Shown: positions 42,366 to 51,989, numbered from the stretch's first letter. The stretch is 64,000 nucleotides of DNA from Cohnella xylanilytica (GCF_014212175.1 NZ_JACJVR010000002.1:1-64000); one strand, 5' to 3'. Program-made: numbers and translations. Notes: generated from the sequence alone by a model not told the origin.

Positions 42366-42608
42366 ATGCTCGCAACGATACTGGTTCTGGCCGCCGCCGC
42401 GGGGGCCGCGGCCATCGATTTGCCCCGACTGTTCCGCAAGGGATGGACCCGGGAAGGAACGGTCTACGCGGCCATGCTCGCGGCCGGAGCGGCGATGAGC
42501 GTCGCGGCCGCCAATGTCGCGCGGGCGCCGAGCTCCGTCAACGTTATCGTCTCTCTGTTCAAGCCGGTGGCCGACCGCGTCTTCTCGTTCATGGGGTGGA
42601 AAGGATGA
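42366..42608 (+). CDS. small membrane protein within the ger cluster
   Basis: An 80-aa protein (MLATILVLAAAAGAAAIDLP...) with two hydrophobic segments (about 2-16 and 30-48) and a C-terminal FKPVADRVFSFMGWKG. AAGGAG lies 8 nt before the ATG at 42366; an upstream ATG at 42360 is too close. It overlaps the gerB start by 4 nt, so the two are coupled. It resembles in size and position the small 'D'-like membrane proteins found in some ger operons, but I cannot assign a family. Confidence 0.65.
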   Translation: MLATILVLAAAAGAAAIDLPRLFRKGWTREGTVYAAMLAAGAAMSVAAANVARAPSSVNVIVSLFKPVADRVFSFMGWKG

Positions 42609-43729
42609 GTGCCCGGTTGGAGCCCGGCGTCATCAACGCGAGGCAGATGGCGGTGCTGGCCTTCCTGATCGTCGTCGGCGATTCGATCCTTATCGTTCCG
42701 TCCCTGTGCGCCTACGCGGCCGATCAGGACGCCTGGATCTCGGGCTTGTTGGGGGCGGCCTTGGGCATTCCGATGCTGGGCCTGACGCTCGCCCTGTACA
42801 ACCGGTATCCGGGATGCAATCTGTTCGAGATCGTCCTTCGCTTGTGCGGGCCTTGGGCGGGAGCGGCGGTGTCGCTTCTCTACTTGTATTACTTCCTGCT
42901 CGGAGCCGGGAGCCTCATTCGGGAGATCGGAGATTTCATGACTATCCAGATCATGCCCGAGACGCCGCTTCGAGCCGTCCACTTCCTTCTCATTCTCGTT
43001 CTTCTGTTCGCGCTCTGGAGCGGATTGGAATCGCTCGTCCGTTCGGCCGAGCTGTTCTTCCCCTCCTTCATGCTGCTGTTCGCGTCCCTGATCTTGTTCC
43101 TGCTGCCCAAGATCGACGCGGCCAGGCTGCAGCCGATGTTCGCCAGCGGATGGTCCCATATCGTGCACGGCTCCTTGTATATGATCATCTATCCGTATTC
43201 GGACGCCATCATGCTGGCGATGATTCTTCCTAGCGTCAGAACCTCCGGGCGCCTGACGAGGGACTTCTTGCTCGCGACCGCCTTGGGGGGATTCGCGATC
43301 TTCCTCGTCATTCTGTTGGCCATCCTCGTATTGGGCCCATACCTGACGGCGACGAGCGTCTACCCGACATATGCCCTGGCCAAGAAAATCAACATCGGCA
43401 GCTTCCTGCAGCGCGTCGAAGCGATTCAAGCCATCGACTGGGTTCTGTCCACTTTTTACAAAGCGGCTCTATTCAACTATGGCTTCGTCGTGGGAACGGC
43501 CCAACTGCTCCGGCTGCGGGACTATCGGTTCCTCGCTCTTCCGACGGGCTTCATATTGTTCGGCTTCGCTTACCTCGTGGCGCCCAACGTTCCTTTTTAC
43601 AACGACGTCCTGTTCAAATACTTTCCCTTCTGGGATCTCCTCCTCACCGCCGCGGTTCCCGTTCTTCTTCTGTTGCTCCATGCGATTCGCGGGCGCTCCT
43701 CCGGTTCTCCGCGGCCGGCGAACGAGTAA
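42605..43729 (+). CDS. gerB: spore germination protein GerB family (endospore germination permease)
   Basis: A 374-aa integral membrane protein with about ten helices, of the APC-superfamily spore germination permeases. Family traits: INARQMAVLAFLIVVGDSIL at TM1, AADQDAWISGLLGAALGIPM, LIREIGDFMTIQIMPETPLR and YPTYALAKKINIGSFLQRVE. It is the B subunit of a germinant receptor, thought to form the germinant-binding site. It appears complete, in contrast to gerC upstream. Confidence 0.92.
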   Translation: MSARLEPGVINARQMAVLAFLIVVGDSILIVPSLCAYAADQDAWISGLLGAALGIPMLGLTLALYNRYPGCNLFEIVLRLCGPWAGAAVSLLYLYYFLLGAGSLIREIGDFMTIQIMPETPLRAVHFLLILVLLFALWSGLESLVRSAELFFPSFMLLFASLILFLLPKIDAARLQPMFASGWSHIVHGSLYMIIYPYSDAIMLAMILPSVRTSGRLTRDFLLATALGGFAIFLVILLAILVLGPYLTATSVYPTYALAKKINIGSFLQRVEAIQAIDWVLSTFYKAALFNYGFVVGTAQLLRLRDYRFLALPTGFILFGFAYLVAPNVPFYNDVLFKYFPFWDLLLTAAVPVLLLLLHAIRGRSSGSPRPANE

Positions 43730-43797
43730 GGATTTCCCTTTGCCTCCGCCTGACCTTATAATCGAAGAAGAGGCTTCATCCTTAGGAGGCATTCACG

Positions 43798-44721
43798 ATG
43801 ATTCGCAAACCGCCCGGTCCTCGCCGCAAGCCGGAAGCCGCGAGGCCGTTCTCCGTTACGGAAGCCGGCGAGCTTCTCCCTTACCTGCTCGATAAACTGG
43901 CGGGCAGAGGCCGCAACAGCGTGAAGTCGATGCTGGCCCGCGGCCAGGTGTCGGTCAACGGACAAACCGTCACCGCCTATAACCATCCGCTTAAGCCGGG
44001 CGATCTCGTCTCCGTCAGCAAGGAGCGGATCGACGAGAAGCCCGCCCTGGTCGGCCTCTCGATCCTTCACGAGGACGACGACCTGATCGTCGTCGAGAAG
44101 GAAGCCGGCCTTCTGTCGATCTCGTCTCCGCGCGAGGCCGGCGAATTGACCGCTTACCGCCAATTGACGGAGCATGTCCGCAGGGAGAATCCGAAGAACC
44201 GGATCTTCGTCGTCCATCGGCTGGACAGGGACACCTCCGGCGTCATGATGTTCGCCAAGAGCGAGCGAATCCAGCAGGCGCTTCAGACGAATTGGCAGGA
44301 AGCGGTCAAGGAGCGCGCGTATATCGCTCTCGTGGAGGGCTCGGTCAAGAAGCCGGAAGGCACGATCTCCTCCTGGCTCAAGGAGAGCAAGACGCTCAAG
44401 ATGTATTCCAGCCCGTATCCGGGCGACGGCCAGCATGCCGTCACGCATTACAAGAGGCTCCAGTCGAACGGCAGCTTCAGCCTGCTGGAGGTTCGGCTGG
44501 AGACGGGGCGCAAGAACCAGATCCGCGTTCATATGCAGGACATCGGCCACCCGATCGTCGGAGACAAGAAGTACGGCTCCCGCTCGAAGGCGATCGGACG
44601 GCTCGGCTTGCATGCCTGCGTGCTGGAGTTCGAGCACCCGGGGACGGGGGAGCGGCTCCGGTTCGAGAGCCCGATTCCGAAGGCATTCCTCAACCCCTTC
44701 CGCAACGGCTTCGCTCCGTAG
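43798..44721 (+). CDS. RluA-family 23S/tRNA pseudouridine synthase
   Basis: A 307-aa enzyme. An N-terminal S4 RNA-binding domain (about 17-78; GRGRNSVKSMLARGQVSVNG) precedes the synthase core with catalytic Asp143 in HRLDRDTSGVMMFAKS. KNQIRVHMQDIGHPIVGDKKYG and LGLHACVLEFEHP are the other core motifs. TAGGAGG lies 8 nt before the ATG. The exact uridine target (RluD-, YlyB- or YjbO-like) is not decided by sequence inspection. Monocistronic; ends in a very strong terminator. Confidence 0.93.
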   Translation: MIRKPPGPRRKPEAARPFSVTEAGELLPYLLDKLAGRGRNSVKSMLARGQVSVNGQTVTAYNHPLKPGDLVSVSKERIDEKPALVGLSILHEDDDLIVVEKEAGLLSISSPREAGELTAYRQLTEHVRRENPKNRIFVVHRLDRDTSGVMMFAKSERIQQALQTNWQEAVKERAYIALVEGSVKKPEGTISSWLKESKTLKMYSSPYPGDGQHAVTHYKRLQSNGSFSLLEVRLETGRKNQIRVHMQDIGHPIVGDKKYGSRSKAIGRLGLHACVLEFEHPGTGERLRFESPIPKAFLNPFRNGFAP

Positions 44722-44740
44722 GACGCGTGAGGCGAACCCG

Positions 44741-44785
44741 AAGACCGAATCCGCCCGAGGCCAATCCCCGGGCGGATTCGGTCTT
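44741..44785 (+). terminator. strong rho-independent terminator
   Basis: Perfect 17-bp stem AAGACCGAATCCGCCCG (44741-44757) / CGGGCGGATTCGGTCTT (44769-44785), followed by TTATCTTTT. Confidence 0.92.
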
Positions 44786-44874
44786 TTATCTTTTCGCTAG
44801 GATTTCCAGCGAGGAGAAGTTACAATAAGAGTACTGCATAATCTGTCGATTTATGTCAATGCAAAGGTGAATTC

Positions 44875-47283
44875 ATGACTCATCTGGCTACATCCTACCA
44901 TCCGGTTCTCGTCGTTCTATCCTACTTGGTGGCCGTTATCTCCGCCTGCTCGGGCTTGAATCAGGGACAGCGATTCGTTCGTTCGCGCGGCCGAAGCCGC
45001 TTGGCTTGGGGCACGGGGGCAGTCCTCGCGATGGGAATCGGCATCTGGTCGATGCACTTCGTCGCCATGCTGGCCTTGCGGCTTCCCGTTATCGTCGATT
45101 ACGACCCGCTTCGGGTCTTCCTGTCCTCGCTCGTCTCGACCGGCGCATCCGCCGCCGCTCTCGCCATCGTCGGCCGGCCAGCGCCTTCCCGGCTGCGGAT
45201 CGCCGCCGCCGGCGCCGCGATGGGAGCCGGCATCGCCGGCATGCACGCGACCGGGATGGCGGCCCTCCGCATGCCCGCCCGGCTCGTCTTCGAGCCGCTG
45301 CCGTTCGTCTTGACCCTTCTCGCCGTGGCGGCCGCGGCGACTCTCGCGTTCTCGCTCGTCTTCCGCCGGGAAGGAAGACGTTCGCCCTGGGTTCAAGCCG
45401 GCGCGGGCGCGATTCTGGGCACCGCCGTCTTCGGACTGCACTTCGCCGCTATGGGCGGTTCCTCGTTCCATGCGGATCCCGGCGCCCTTCAGGCCGGCAT
45501 GCTGAAGGCCCAGTCCACCTCGCTCGGCTTCTCCGTCGGCACCGCGACTCTTTTTCTCATCGGCCTGTCGCTGTCTTACGCTTATATCGAGAGAATATGG
45601 ACGACCCAGATGAAGCGTCAGCTGGAGAGGGAGAAGCGGATCGAGTCGCTGTTCCAGCATAGCCAAGACGCCGTCTTCTCCTTCTCCCTGACCGGCAAGC
45701 TCCTCGACATGAACAAGGCGGCCGAGCGGCTCACCGGCTTCGACCGGCACGAGCTGATCGCGATGTCGCCCCGATCGCTGGTCTTCCCCGAATTTTTCGA
45801 TACGACGCGGGTTCACTTCATGGCGACCGTTCAAGGGGCGTCCCGCAACTTCGACAGCGCGCTGAAGCATCGGAGCGGAAGGCGCATCGAAGTGAACAAC
45901 ACGAACGTCCCCGTTGTCGTCGAAGGCCAAGTCGTCGGGGTGTATACGATCGTCCGGGACATCACCGAGCGGAAAAACACCGAGATGACGATGCACCATA
46001 TGGCGCATCACGACGACTTGACCGGCCTTCCGAACCGGCGTCTGTTCGAGCAGCGCGTCTCCGAAGCTCTCTTCTCCGCCGCCAAGGACCGGTCGTCCCT
46101 CGCGGTGCTGTTCCTCGACGTCGACCGCTTCAAGAACGTGAACGACTCGCTAGGCCACGATTACGGCGACGATCTGCTGAAGGAGGTGGCGGCTCGTCTT
46201 CTCGAATGCGTGGAGGACGATCATCTGGTCGCCCGTCTCGGAGGAGACGAATTCGCGCTGCTCGTTCCCGGAGCGTCCGCGCGCGAGCGGGCGGGAGCCG
46301 TCGCCGGGCGGATCGTCTCCCGCGTCGACGCCCCGTTCTCGCTTCGGGATCGCGACCTTCACATCACGGCCAGCATCGGCATCGCCGTCTATCCCGAGGA
46401 CGGGGAAGGCCTCGTCGGCTTGATGAAGAACGCCGACACCGCCCTCTATGCGTCCAAGGAGAACGGCAAGAATATGTACACCTTCTACGCGAGAGACATG
46501 AACGACCATCTCAGCGAGACGATGCTGCTCGAGATCGAGCTGCGCAAGGCGCTGGAGCGGAACGAATTCTACTTGCTGTACCAGCCCCAGATCGACATCT
46601 CGACCGGCCGCGTGGTCGGGGTGGAAGCCTTGCTTCGTTGGAACCACGGCAAGAAGGGGCTTATCCCGCCTTCGGACTTCATCCCGCTGGCCGAAGAGAC
46701 GGGCGTTATCGTGCAGATCGGGGAATGGGTGCTGCGGACCGCCTGTCTCCAAGGGAAGCGGTGGCGGGAGGAAGGGTTGCCGCCGCTGAGGATCGCCGTC
46801 AATCTGTCCGGCCGGCAGTTCCTGAGCCGCGACTTCGTCTCTTCCATCCAGCGGACGCTGAGCGAGACGGGGATGAATCCGGAGCAGCTGGAGCTGGAGA
46901 TCACGGAGTCGATGACGCTCGACGTGAACCGGTCGATCTCGACTCTCCGGCAGCTCAAGAACATCGGCGTCACCATCTCGATCGACGACTTCGGCACCGG
47001 ATACAGCTCGCTCAGCTATCTGAAGAATTTTCCCGTCGACTGCCTGAAGATCGATCAATCGTTCGTCCGCGCGATGCTCACCGATGCGAACGACCGCTCG
47101 ATCGTCTCGACGATCATCGCCCTCGCCCACAATCTGAACCTTCGCGTCGTGGCCGAAGGAGTCGAGACCGAAGAGCAGCAAGCCTGGCTCGCTTCCTGCG
47201 GCTGCGACGAATTGCAAGGCTACTTCATCAGCAAGCCGATTCCCGATACGGAGCTTCACCGGTTCTATCGCCAATGCTCGTAG
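44875..47283 (+). CDS. MHYT-PAS-GGDEF-EAL membrane protein (cyclic-di-GMP turnover)
   Basis: An 802-aa sensor. N-terminal MHYT domain (about 8-235): seven helices with the repeated M-H-x-x-x/M-H-A-T-G-M motifs (SMHFVAML, GMHATGMAAL, LHFAAMGG), proposed to bind copper or sense gases. PAS (about 255-375) ends in IVRDITERK. GGDEF domain (about 385-545) has an intact GGDEF at 456-460; I see no R-x-x-D inhibitory site five residues before it. EAL domain (about 555-800) has E584-A-L, DDFGTGYSS, AEGVETEEQ and LQGYFISKP. Both catalytic halves look competent, so it may make or degrade c-di-GMP depending on the sensor state. It stands alone. Confidence 0.94.
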   Translation: MTHLATSYHPVLVVLSYLVAVISACSGLNQGQRFVRSRGRSRLAWGTGAVLAMGIGIWSMHFVAMLALRLPVIVDYDPLRVFLSSLVSTGASAAALAIVGRPAPSRLRIAAAGAAMGAGIAGMHATGMAALRMPARLVFEPLPFVLTLLAVAAAATLAFSLVFRREGRRSPWVQAGAGAILGTAVFGLHFAAMGGSSFHADPGALQAGMLKAQSTSLGFSVGTATLFLIGLSLSYAYIERIWTTQMKRQLEREKRIESLFQHSQDAVFSFSLTGKLLDMNKAAERLTGFDRHELIAMSPRSLVFPEFFDTTRVHFMATVQGASRNFDSALKHRSGRRIEVNNTNVPVVVEGQVVGVYTIVRDITERKNTEMTMHHMAHHDDLTGLPNRRLFEQRVSEALFSAAKDRSSLAVLFLDVDRFKNVNDSLGHDYGDDLLKEVAARLLECVEDDHLVARLGGDEFALLVPGASARERAGAVAGRIVSRVDAPFSLRDRDLHITASIGIAVYPEDGEGLVGLMKNADTALYASKENGKNMYTFYARDMNDHLSETMLLEIELRKALERNEFYLLYQPQIDISTGRVVGVEALLRWNHGKKGLIPPSDFIPLAEETGVIVQIGEWVLRTACLQGKRWREEGLPPLRIAVNLSGRQFLSRDFVSSIQRTLSETGMNPEQLELEITESMTLDVNRSISTLRQLKNIGVTISIDDFGTGYSSLSYLKNFPVDCLKIDQSFVRAMLTDANDRSIVSTIIALAHNLNLRVVAEGVETEEQQAWLASCGCDELQGYFISKPIPDTELHRFYRQCS

Positions 47284-47578
47284 AAGCAAACCAAAAGCAC
47301 CGTCAGAGCGGGTTCCCTGGCGGTGCATGGCGTTCGAGGCCGTGCTAGTTCAGAGAATTGCCGAGACCGCGAAGGCGCCTCCCCCGGCAACAAGGCAGAG
47401 AGCTCCGCCAATTCGGGTAATCCATACAGATCGGACGGTTCCGTCGCGTCGTTCGAGTTCCATTCCTCCGTCATTTTCCACCCTAACGCGGGCTTCGCTA
47501 ACACCTCCATCGGCGATCTTCATCCATATAACGTTGAATTCTTCCGCCAAGTTCCAACGAATCCGAAGAGAAAAAGAA

Positions 47579-47617
47579 AACGGCCGAGACGAGGCGACTT
47601 CGCCCTGCCCGACCGTT
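47579..47617 (-). terminator. terminator of the DUF420 gene
   Basis: AACGGCCGAG (47579-47588) / CCCGACCGTT (47608-47617), with an inner GGCGA/TCGCC hairpin. On the minus strand it is followed by TTCTTTTTC. The rest of 47284-47627 contains no convincing gene. Confidence 0.65.
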
Positions 47618-47627
47618 GACTCTCTGC

Positions 47628-48092
47628 TCATATTCCGAAAATCGCGTTGATCACCGGCTTCGTATGGCCGCCGGGATACATCAGGTACAGCAGCACGTAC
47701 ACCGTAATGCCCGTGATCGCCGTAATGAACCAGATGACCGCCGTGACGCGTCCCCATCTGCGGTGCTTGCCGAAGTTCTTCTTGAAGGCCAGCACCAAGG
47801 TCGTAATGCCGAAGACGGCCGCCACCATCGCGAGCACGATGTGGAAGATCAGGAAGATCGTATACAGCGTCTTCAGATCGTCGGGACCGCCCCACTCCGT
47901 ATTCCCGATGAAGATCGTCCGCGACATGTAAATAATGAAGAACAGCACCGCCGCGATGGCCGCGGCCAGCATGACCTTCTGATGCGCCTCTCTCTTGCCG
48001 AGAATGATCAAGCGCCAACCGATCGCCACGAGAATGGCGCTAAGGGCGATGAAGCTCGTACTAACGGTCGGAAAGATCTCGTACCATGACAT
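47628..48092 (-). CDS. ctaM: DUF420 membrane protein (CtaM/YozB-like)
   Basis: A 154-aa, four- to five-helix membrane protein of the DUF420 family: PTVSTSFIALSAILVAIGW, GKREAHQKVMLAAAIAAVLF, LIFHIVLAMVAAVFGIT, and GRVTAVIWFITAITGITVYV with spaced His residues. Family members (YozB, CtaM) are needed for heme-copper oxidase maturation. It lies 111 bp downstream of ctaG on the same strand, which fits that role. The gene symbol follows family usage; function is inferred. Confidence 0.85.
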   Translation of the reverse strand: MSWYEIFPTVSTSFIALSAILVAIGWRLIILGKREAHQKVMLAAAIAAVLFFIIYMSRTIFIGNTEWGGPDDLKTLYTIFLIFHIVLAMVAAVFGITTLVLAFKKNFGKHRRWGRVTAVIWFITAITGITVYVLLYLMYPGGHTKPVINAIFGI

Positions 48093-48203
48093 GAACGGGT
48101 CACCTGCTCCAATGGACGATGTGCCGAACCGATCGCGATCGGCTCCCGGCTGATAACATTGTACCTTGCGCCGGCGAGATGTTCAAACGTCCGGGACGCA
48201 ACG

Positions 48204-49115
48204 TCACACATTGTTCAAACGTCCCGAGGACGCATGATCGAACGCAGGATCGTCCTCCTGGGCCCGCTCCTTGCGATACCATTGCATGAACACCGTGAAC
48301 AGCGCCCAGATGTTGATGAACTCCTGCAGCAGCTTCATGATGATGCCTCCGAGCTGCTGATCCTCGCGGGCGTCCATCAGGTTGAAGAACGCGGGCCCCT
48401 GGAACTGGGCGAGCAGATCGGCCGCGCTTCCGGACACGCAGTACCTCATCGCCTTGGCCCACACTTCGGGATCGCTGTATACCGCGAATACAGGTTCGCT
48501 GGCGAAGATGATCAGCACGCAGGCGGGAGTGAGCAGCAGTCCGTTCAGGAAAATGTAACCGAGCCGGCGAAGCGAAGTCAGCCTCGCCCATTCCGCCACC
48601 GGACACTGGATATGCCACCAGTTCAGCAGAGCCGCCGCCAGCAGCGCGACATAATAGACGCCGTGCACGAAGTAATGCACCATGATCCAGTCGTGGATGC
48701 TCGGAATGTGGTAGAACGAGAACATCAGGTTGAACAGGAACAAGCCGAACAGCGGCTGCGCGAGGAACTTGAACGGCCTCCAGACGCGAAGCGAGAAGAT
48801 CGAGCGCCACAGCCAAGCCGGTATGCCGTATATCAGCATCGGCGGAACCATCACGTACGAGATCGCCATATCGGTCATATGGAACGTGAACATCAAGTGG
48901 CCGAGCAGGCTCAGCGGACCGCCGTGCACCGCGTAGAGCAGAACGATCGCGAGGTAGAATGCCGCCTGCCGCCCGAACGGAACCCGCTCGCTTCCGGCGA
49001 AGCGATCGCGCCACGGCCCGACGACGAACGAATAGAGAGTCGCTACCGCCAGCATGAAGACGAGGAAATAAGGGCTCCACAAGTCGCCGAACGAGAAGTA
49101 TTCGAGTCCTAACAT
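48204..49115 (-). CDS. ctaG: cytochrome c oxidase assembly factor CtaG
   Basis: A 303-aa membrane protein with about seven helices of the caa3_CtaG family. HGGPLSLLGHLMFTFHMTDM, VMVPPMLIYGIPAWLWR, SFYHIPSIHDWIMVHYFVHG and the late LGGIIMKLLQEFINI contain the conserved His, Met and Gly residues. CtaG is required to assemble the CuB-containing caa3 oxidase. It is the gene after ctaF, with a hairpin between them. Confidence 0.92.
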   Translation of the reverse strand: MLGLEYFSFGDLWSPYFLVFMLAVATLYSFVVGPWRDRFAGSERVPFGRQAAFYLAIVLLYAVHGGPLSLLGHLMFTFHMTDMAISYVMVPPMLIYGIPAWLWRSIFSLRVWRPFKFLAQPLFGLFLFNLMFSFYHIPSIHDWIMVHYFVHGVYYVALLAAALLNWWHIQCPVAEWARLTSLRRLGYIFLNGLLLTPACVLIIFASEPVFAVYSDPEVWAKAMRYCVSGSAADLLAQFQGPAFFNLMDAREDQQLGGIIMKLLQEFINIWALFTVFMQWYRKERAQEDDPAFDHASSGRLNNV

Positions 49116-49155
49116 TTCCGCAACCCCTCCTTTCCATCGATCCTAGACAGTAAGA

Positions 49156-49186
49156 AAAGAGGCGGGACATCGACCCCCGCCTCTTT
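49156..49186 (-). terminator. hairpin between ctaF and ctaG
   Basis: Perfect 11-bp stem AAAGAGGCGGG (49156-49166) / CCCGCCTCTTT (49176-49186), followed on the minus strand by TCTTACTG. It is likely a (partial) terminator that lowers ctaG expression relative to the oxidase subunits. Confidence 0.7.
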
Positions 49187-49205
49187 GAAGTTTAACCTTT
49201 GACGA

Positions 49206-49523
49206 TTACCACCATACCCAATAGCTGGCCATAATGACCATCGTGAACACGACGATGACCCCGAAGATAATTCCCATAATCGGGAACAGGTGTCCGCGAT
49301 CCTTCATGTGCATCCAGAAGGCAAGCTGTACGAAGACTTGAACGAGAGCCATGCCGATCAGGATGATGTAGGTGAATTGGGAGTTGATCTCGCCCGAAGC
49401 CACGGCCGCGAACGCGATCAGCGTCAGCGCGAGCGACAGGACGAAGGCGACGATGTGCTTGCGAGGGCCTTCCACCTTATGGCGTCTAGCCTCTTCGCCG
49501 GCAGCCGAATGATTGCTCGACAT
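49206..49523 (-). CDS. ctaF: cytochrome c oxidase subunit IV
   Basis: A 105-aa subunit with three helices, of the bacterial COX4-pro type (VEGPRKHIVAFVLSLALTLI, TYIILIGMALVQVFVQLAFW, MHMKDRGHLFPIMGIIFGVI). It stabilises the oxidase core. It begins 4 bp after the ctaE stop. Last of the oxidase subunit genes. Confidence 0.94.
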   Translation of the reverse strand: MSSNHSAAGEEARRHKVEGPRKHIVAFVLSLALTLIAFAAVASGEINSQFTYIILIGMALVQVFVQLAFWMHMKDRGHLFPIMGIIFGVIVVFTMVIMASYWVWW

Positions 49524-49527
49524 CTGG

Positions 49528-50145
49528 TTAGCCCACCTTTCCCATCAGATACACAACGGTGAAGATGAATACCCATACGACGTCGATAAAGTGCCAGTAA
49601 ATCGCGGACACGTAGATCTTCGGCGCCGTGACGACGGTCAGCCCCTTCTTCAGAACCTGAAGGATGAGAAGACCGATCCACAGAATCCCGAACGCGACGT
49701 GGGCGCCGTGGAAGCCGACCAGCGTGTAGAACGAGGAGCTGAACGCGCTCGTCGGCATCTTGTGGCCTTCGTCGATGTAGTTCAGGAACTCGTATACTTC
49801 CAGACCAAGGAACCCGAGGCCCAGCAGAATCGTGACCAGAAGCCAGCCGAGCATCGGCTTCACTTTGTTCTTGTGCATCGCTTGAACGGCGAAGACGCTC
49901 ATCAAGCTGGAGAACAGCAGGATCATCGTGGCGGCGAATACCATCGGGAGCTCGAACAGCTCTTGCGATGTCGGTCCGTCGCCGGTATTGTGGCGAAGAG
50001 CCAGGAATGCCGAGAACAAGGTGCCGAACAGGACGGTCTCGGCGCCCAGGAAGAGCCAGAAGCCTAGAACCTTGTTGCGGCCTTCCAGCGTCGCCTTCTC
50101 GGGTTCATGAGGCAGATGTCCGTCTGCGTGATCATGAGCACTCAT
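49528..50145 (-). CDS. ctaE: cytochrome c oxidase subunit III
   Basis: A 205-aa membrane subunit with five helices: NKVLGFWLFLGAETVLFGTL, FYTLVGFHGAHVAFGILWI and IYWHFIDVVWVFIFTVVYL are universal COX3 blocks. The ATG overlaps the ctaD stop by 4 nt. An open frame extends upstream but lies inside ctaD. Confidence 0.95.
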   Translation of the reverse strand: MSAHDHADGHLPHEPEKATLEGRNKVLGFWLFLGAETVLFGTLFSAFLALRHNTGDGPTSQELFELPMVFAATMILLFSSLMSVFAVQAMHKNKVKPMLGWLLVTILLGLGFLGLEVYEFLNYIDEGHKMPTSAFSSSFYTLVGFHGAHVAFGILWIGLLILQVLKKGLTVVTAPKIYVSAIYWHFIDVVWVFIFTVVYLMGKVG

Positions 50146-51989
50146 GCGTGAACCCCCTTCTCTTGTTCGTCCTCTTCGATATGGAAGCCGTGATCGTCGA
50201 ATACCGAGCGGAAGAACATGCAGATGAGAGTGACTGCGATGCCGCCGATGGCCAGATACAGCTTGTCGTACATGAATCCGAAGCCTGCGATAAACAATCC
50301 GACGCTCATGATGAACGGAAGGATGGACGGCGAAGGCATATGAATCGGTCCCGGCGGTTCCGCCGGAGTCATCGCGGACTTGCCTTCCATCTTCTCCTTC
50401 CACCATGCGTCGTAGCCGCGAACGAGCGGCAGCTGCTTGAAGTTGTATTCAGGCGGCGGAGAAGGAATCGTCCACTCGAGCGAGCGGCCATCTTCCCACG
50501 CGTCGGCCTTGGCGTTGCGAGCCTTCGCGGAAGTGACGACGACGTTGATCAGGAAGCAGATCGTGCCGACGCCCATCAGGAACGCACCGATCGTGGAGAC
50601 CAAGTTCATCGTATCGAAGTCTTGGTTCGGCAGATAGGTCCATACCCGGCGAGGCATGCCCAAGAGGCCCAGGAAGTGTTGAACGAAGAACGTAAGATGG
50701 AAGCCGATGAAGAACGTCCAGAACGTCAGCTTGCCAAGACCTTCGTTCAGCATGCGGCCGAACATCTTCGGCCACCAGTAGTGAAGACCGGAGAAGATGC
50801 CGAATACCAAGCCGCCTACGATAACGTAGTGGAAGTGAGCGACGACGAAGTAGCTGTCATGGTATTGATAATCGGCGGGAGCTACGGCGAGCATAACCCC
50901 GGTGACGCCGCCCATGACGAACGTCGGGATGAAGCCGATCGCGAAGAGCGATGCCGCGGTGAAGCAGATGGAGCCGCCCCACAGCGTGAACAGCCAGTTG
51001 AAGATCTTGACGCCCGTCGGTACCGCGATCAGCATCGTGGCGATGGAGAACAGCCCGTTCGCGACGGGGCCGAGGCCGGTCGTGAACATGTGGTGAGCCC
51101 ATACCATGAAGCCGAGGAACGCGATCAGCACGGTCGCGAATACCATCGAGCTGTAGCCGAACAGCCGCTTGCGCGCGAAGGTGCTCACGACTTCGGAGAT
51201 GATGCCGAAGGCCGGAAGAATCAGAATGTAAACCTCGGGGTGACCGAATACCCAGAAGACGTGTTCCCACAGAACCGAGCTTCCTCCGTTCGCCGTCTCG
51301 AAGAAGTTCGCCTGGAACAGGCGGTCGAACATCAAGGCAACGAGACCGACCGTCAGCACCGGGAAGGCGAAGACGATCAGGGCGGACGTGATGAAGATCG
51401 TCCAGGTGAACATCGGCATTCTCATGAAGGACATCCCCGGAGCCCTCATGTTGATGATGGTGGCCATGAAGTTAATGCCGCCGAGCAGCGTGCCGATACC
51501 GGCGATCTGCAGGCCGAGCACGTAGTAGTCGACGCCGTGGCCCGAGTTGTAGGTCGGACCGGCGAGAGGGACGTAAGACGTCCAGCCCGCGTCCGGAACG
51601 TTGCCGGCGAACCAGCTGATGTTCAGCAGCACGCCGCCGAAGAAGAACGTCCAGAAGCCCAGCGAGTTCAGGAACGGGAACGCGACGTCGCGCGCCCCGA
51701 TCTGCAGCGGAATGACGGCGTTCATCAAGGCGAACAGGAGAGGCATCGCCGCGAGGAAGATCATCGTCGTTCCGTGCATTGTGATCAATTCGTTGAATGT
51801 GTCCGCTCCGACGAAGTCGTTCATCGGCTTGATCAACTGGATCCGGATCATGACCGCTTCCAGACCGCCGACCAGGAAGAACAACCCGCCAGCCATTAAG
51901 TACAAGATACCGATCTTTTTGTGGTCAACGGTCGTCAGCCAGTCCATCAAGCCGCGATACCGCTTCACCTTGTGCGCGTGTGCAGCCAA
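50142..51989 (-). CDS. ctaD: cytochrome c oxidase subunit I (caa3/aa3 type)
   Basis: A 615-aa catalytic subunit with 14 predicted helices. Heme a ligand His in LITMHGTTMIFLAAMP, CuB ligand and cross-linked Tyr in FGHPEVYILILP, the CuB His pair in WAHHMFTTG, and heme a3/a His in DSYFVVAHFHYVIVGG are all present, so the active site is complete. It reduces O2 with electrons from subunit II and pumps protons. Starts 29 bp after ctaC. Confidence 0.97.
   Translation of the reverse strand: MAAHAHKVKRYRGLMDWLTTVDHKKIGILYLMAGGLFFLVGGLEAVMIRIQLIKPMNDFVGADTFNELITMHGTTMIFLAAMPLLFALMNAVIPLQIGARDVAFPFLNSLGFWTFFFGGVLLNISWFAGNVPDAGWTSYVPLAGPTYNSGHGVDYYVLGLQIAGIGTLLGGINFMATIINMRAPGMSFMRMPMFTWTIFITSALIVFAFPVLTVGLVALMFDRLFQANFFETANGGSSVLWEHVFWVFGHPEVYILILPAFGIISEVVSTFARKRLFGYSSMVFATVLIAFLGFMVWAHHMFTTGLGPVANGLFSIATMLIAVPTGVKIFNWLFTLWGGSICFTAASLFAIGFIPTFVMGGVTGVMLAVAPADYQYHDSYFVVAHFHYVIVGGLVFGIFSGLHYWWPKMFGRMLNEGLGKLTFWTFFIGFHLTFFVQHFLGLLGMPRRVWTYLPNQDFDTMNLVSTIGAFLMGVGTICFLINVVVTSAKARNAKADAWEDGRSLEWTIPSPPPEYNFKQLPLVRGYDAWWKEKMEGKSAMTPAEPPGPIHMPSPSILPFIMSVGLFIAGFGFMYDKLYLAIGGIAVTLICMFFRSVFDDHGFHIEEDEQEKGVHA

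Noticed and set aside
49968-51899. A 643-codon plus-strand frame opposite ctaD
   Set aside because: Antisense to a complete oxidase subunit I; composition is Arg/Asp/His-rich without a domain.
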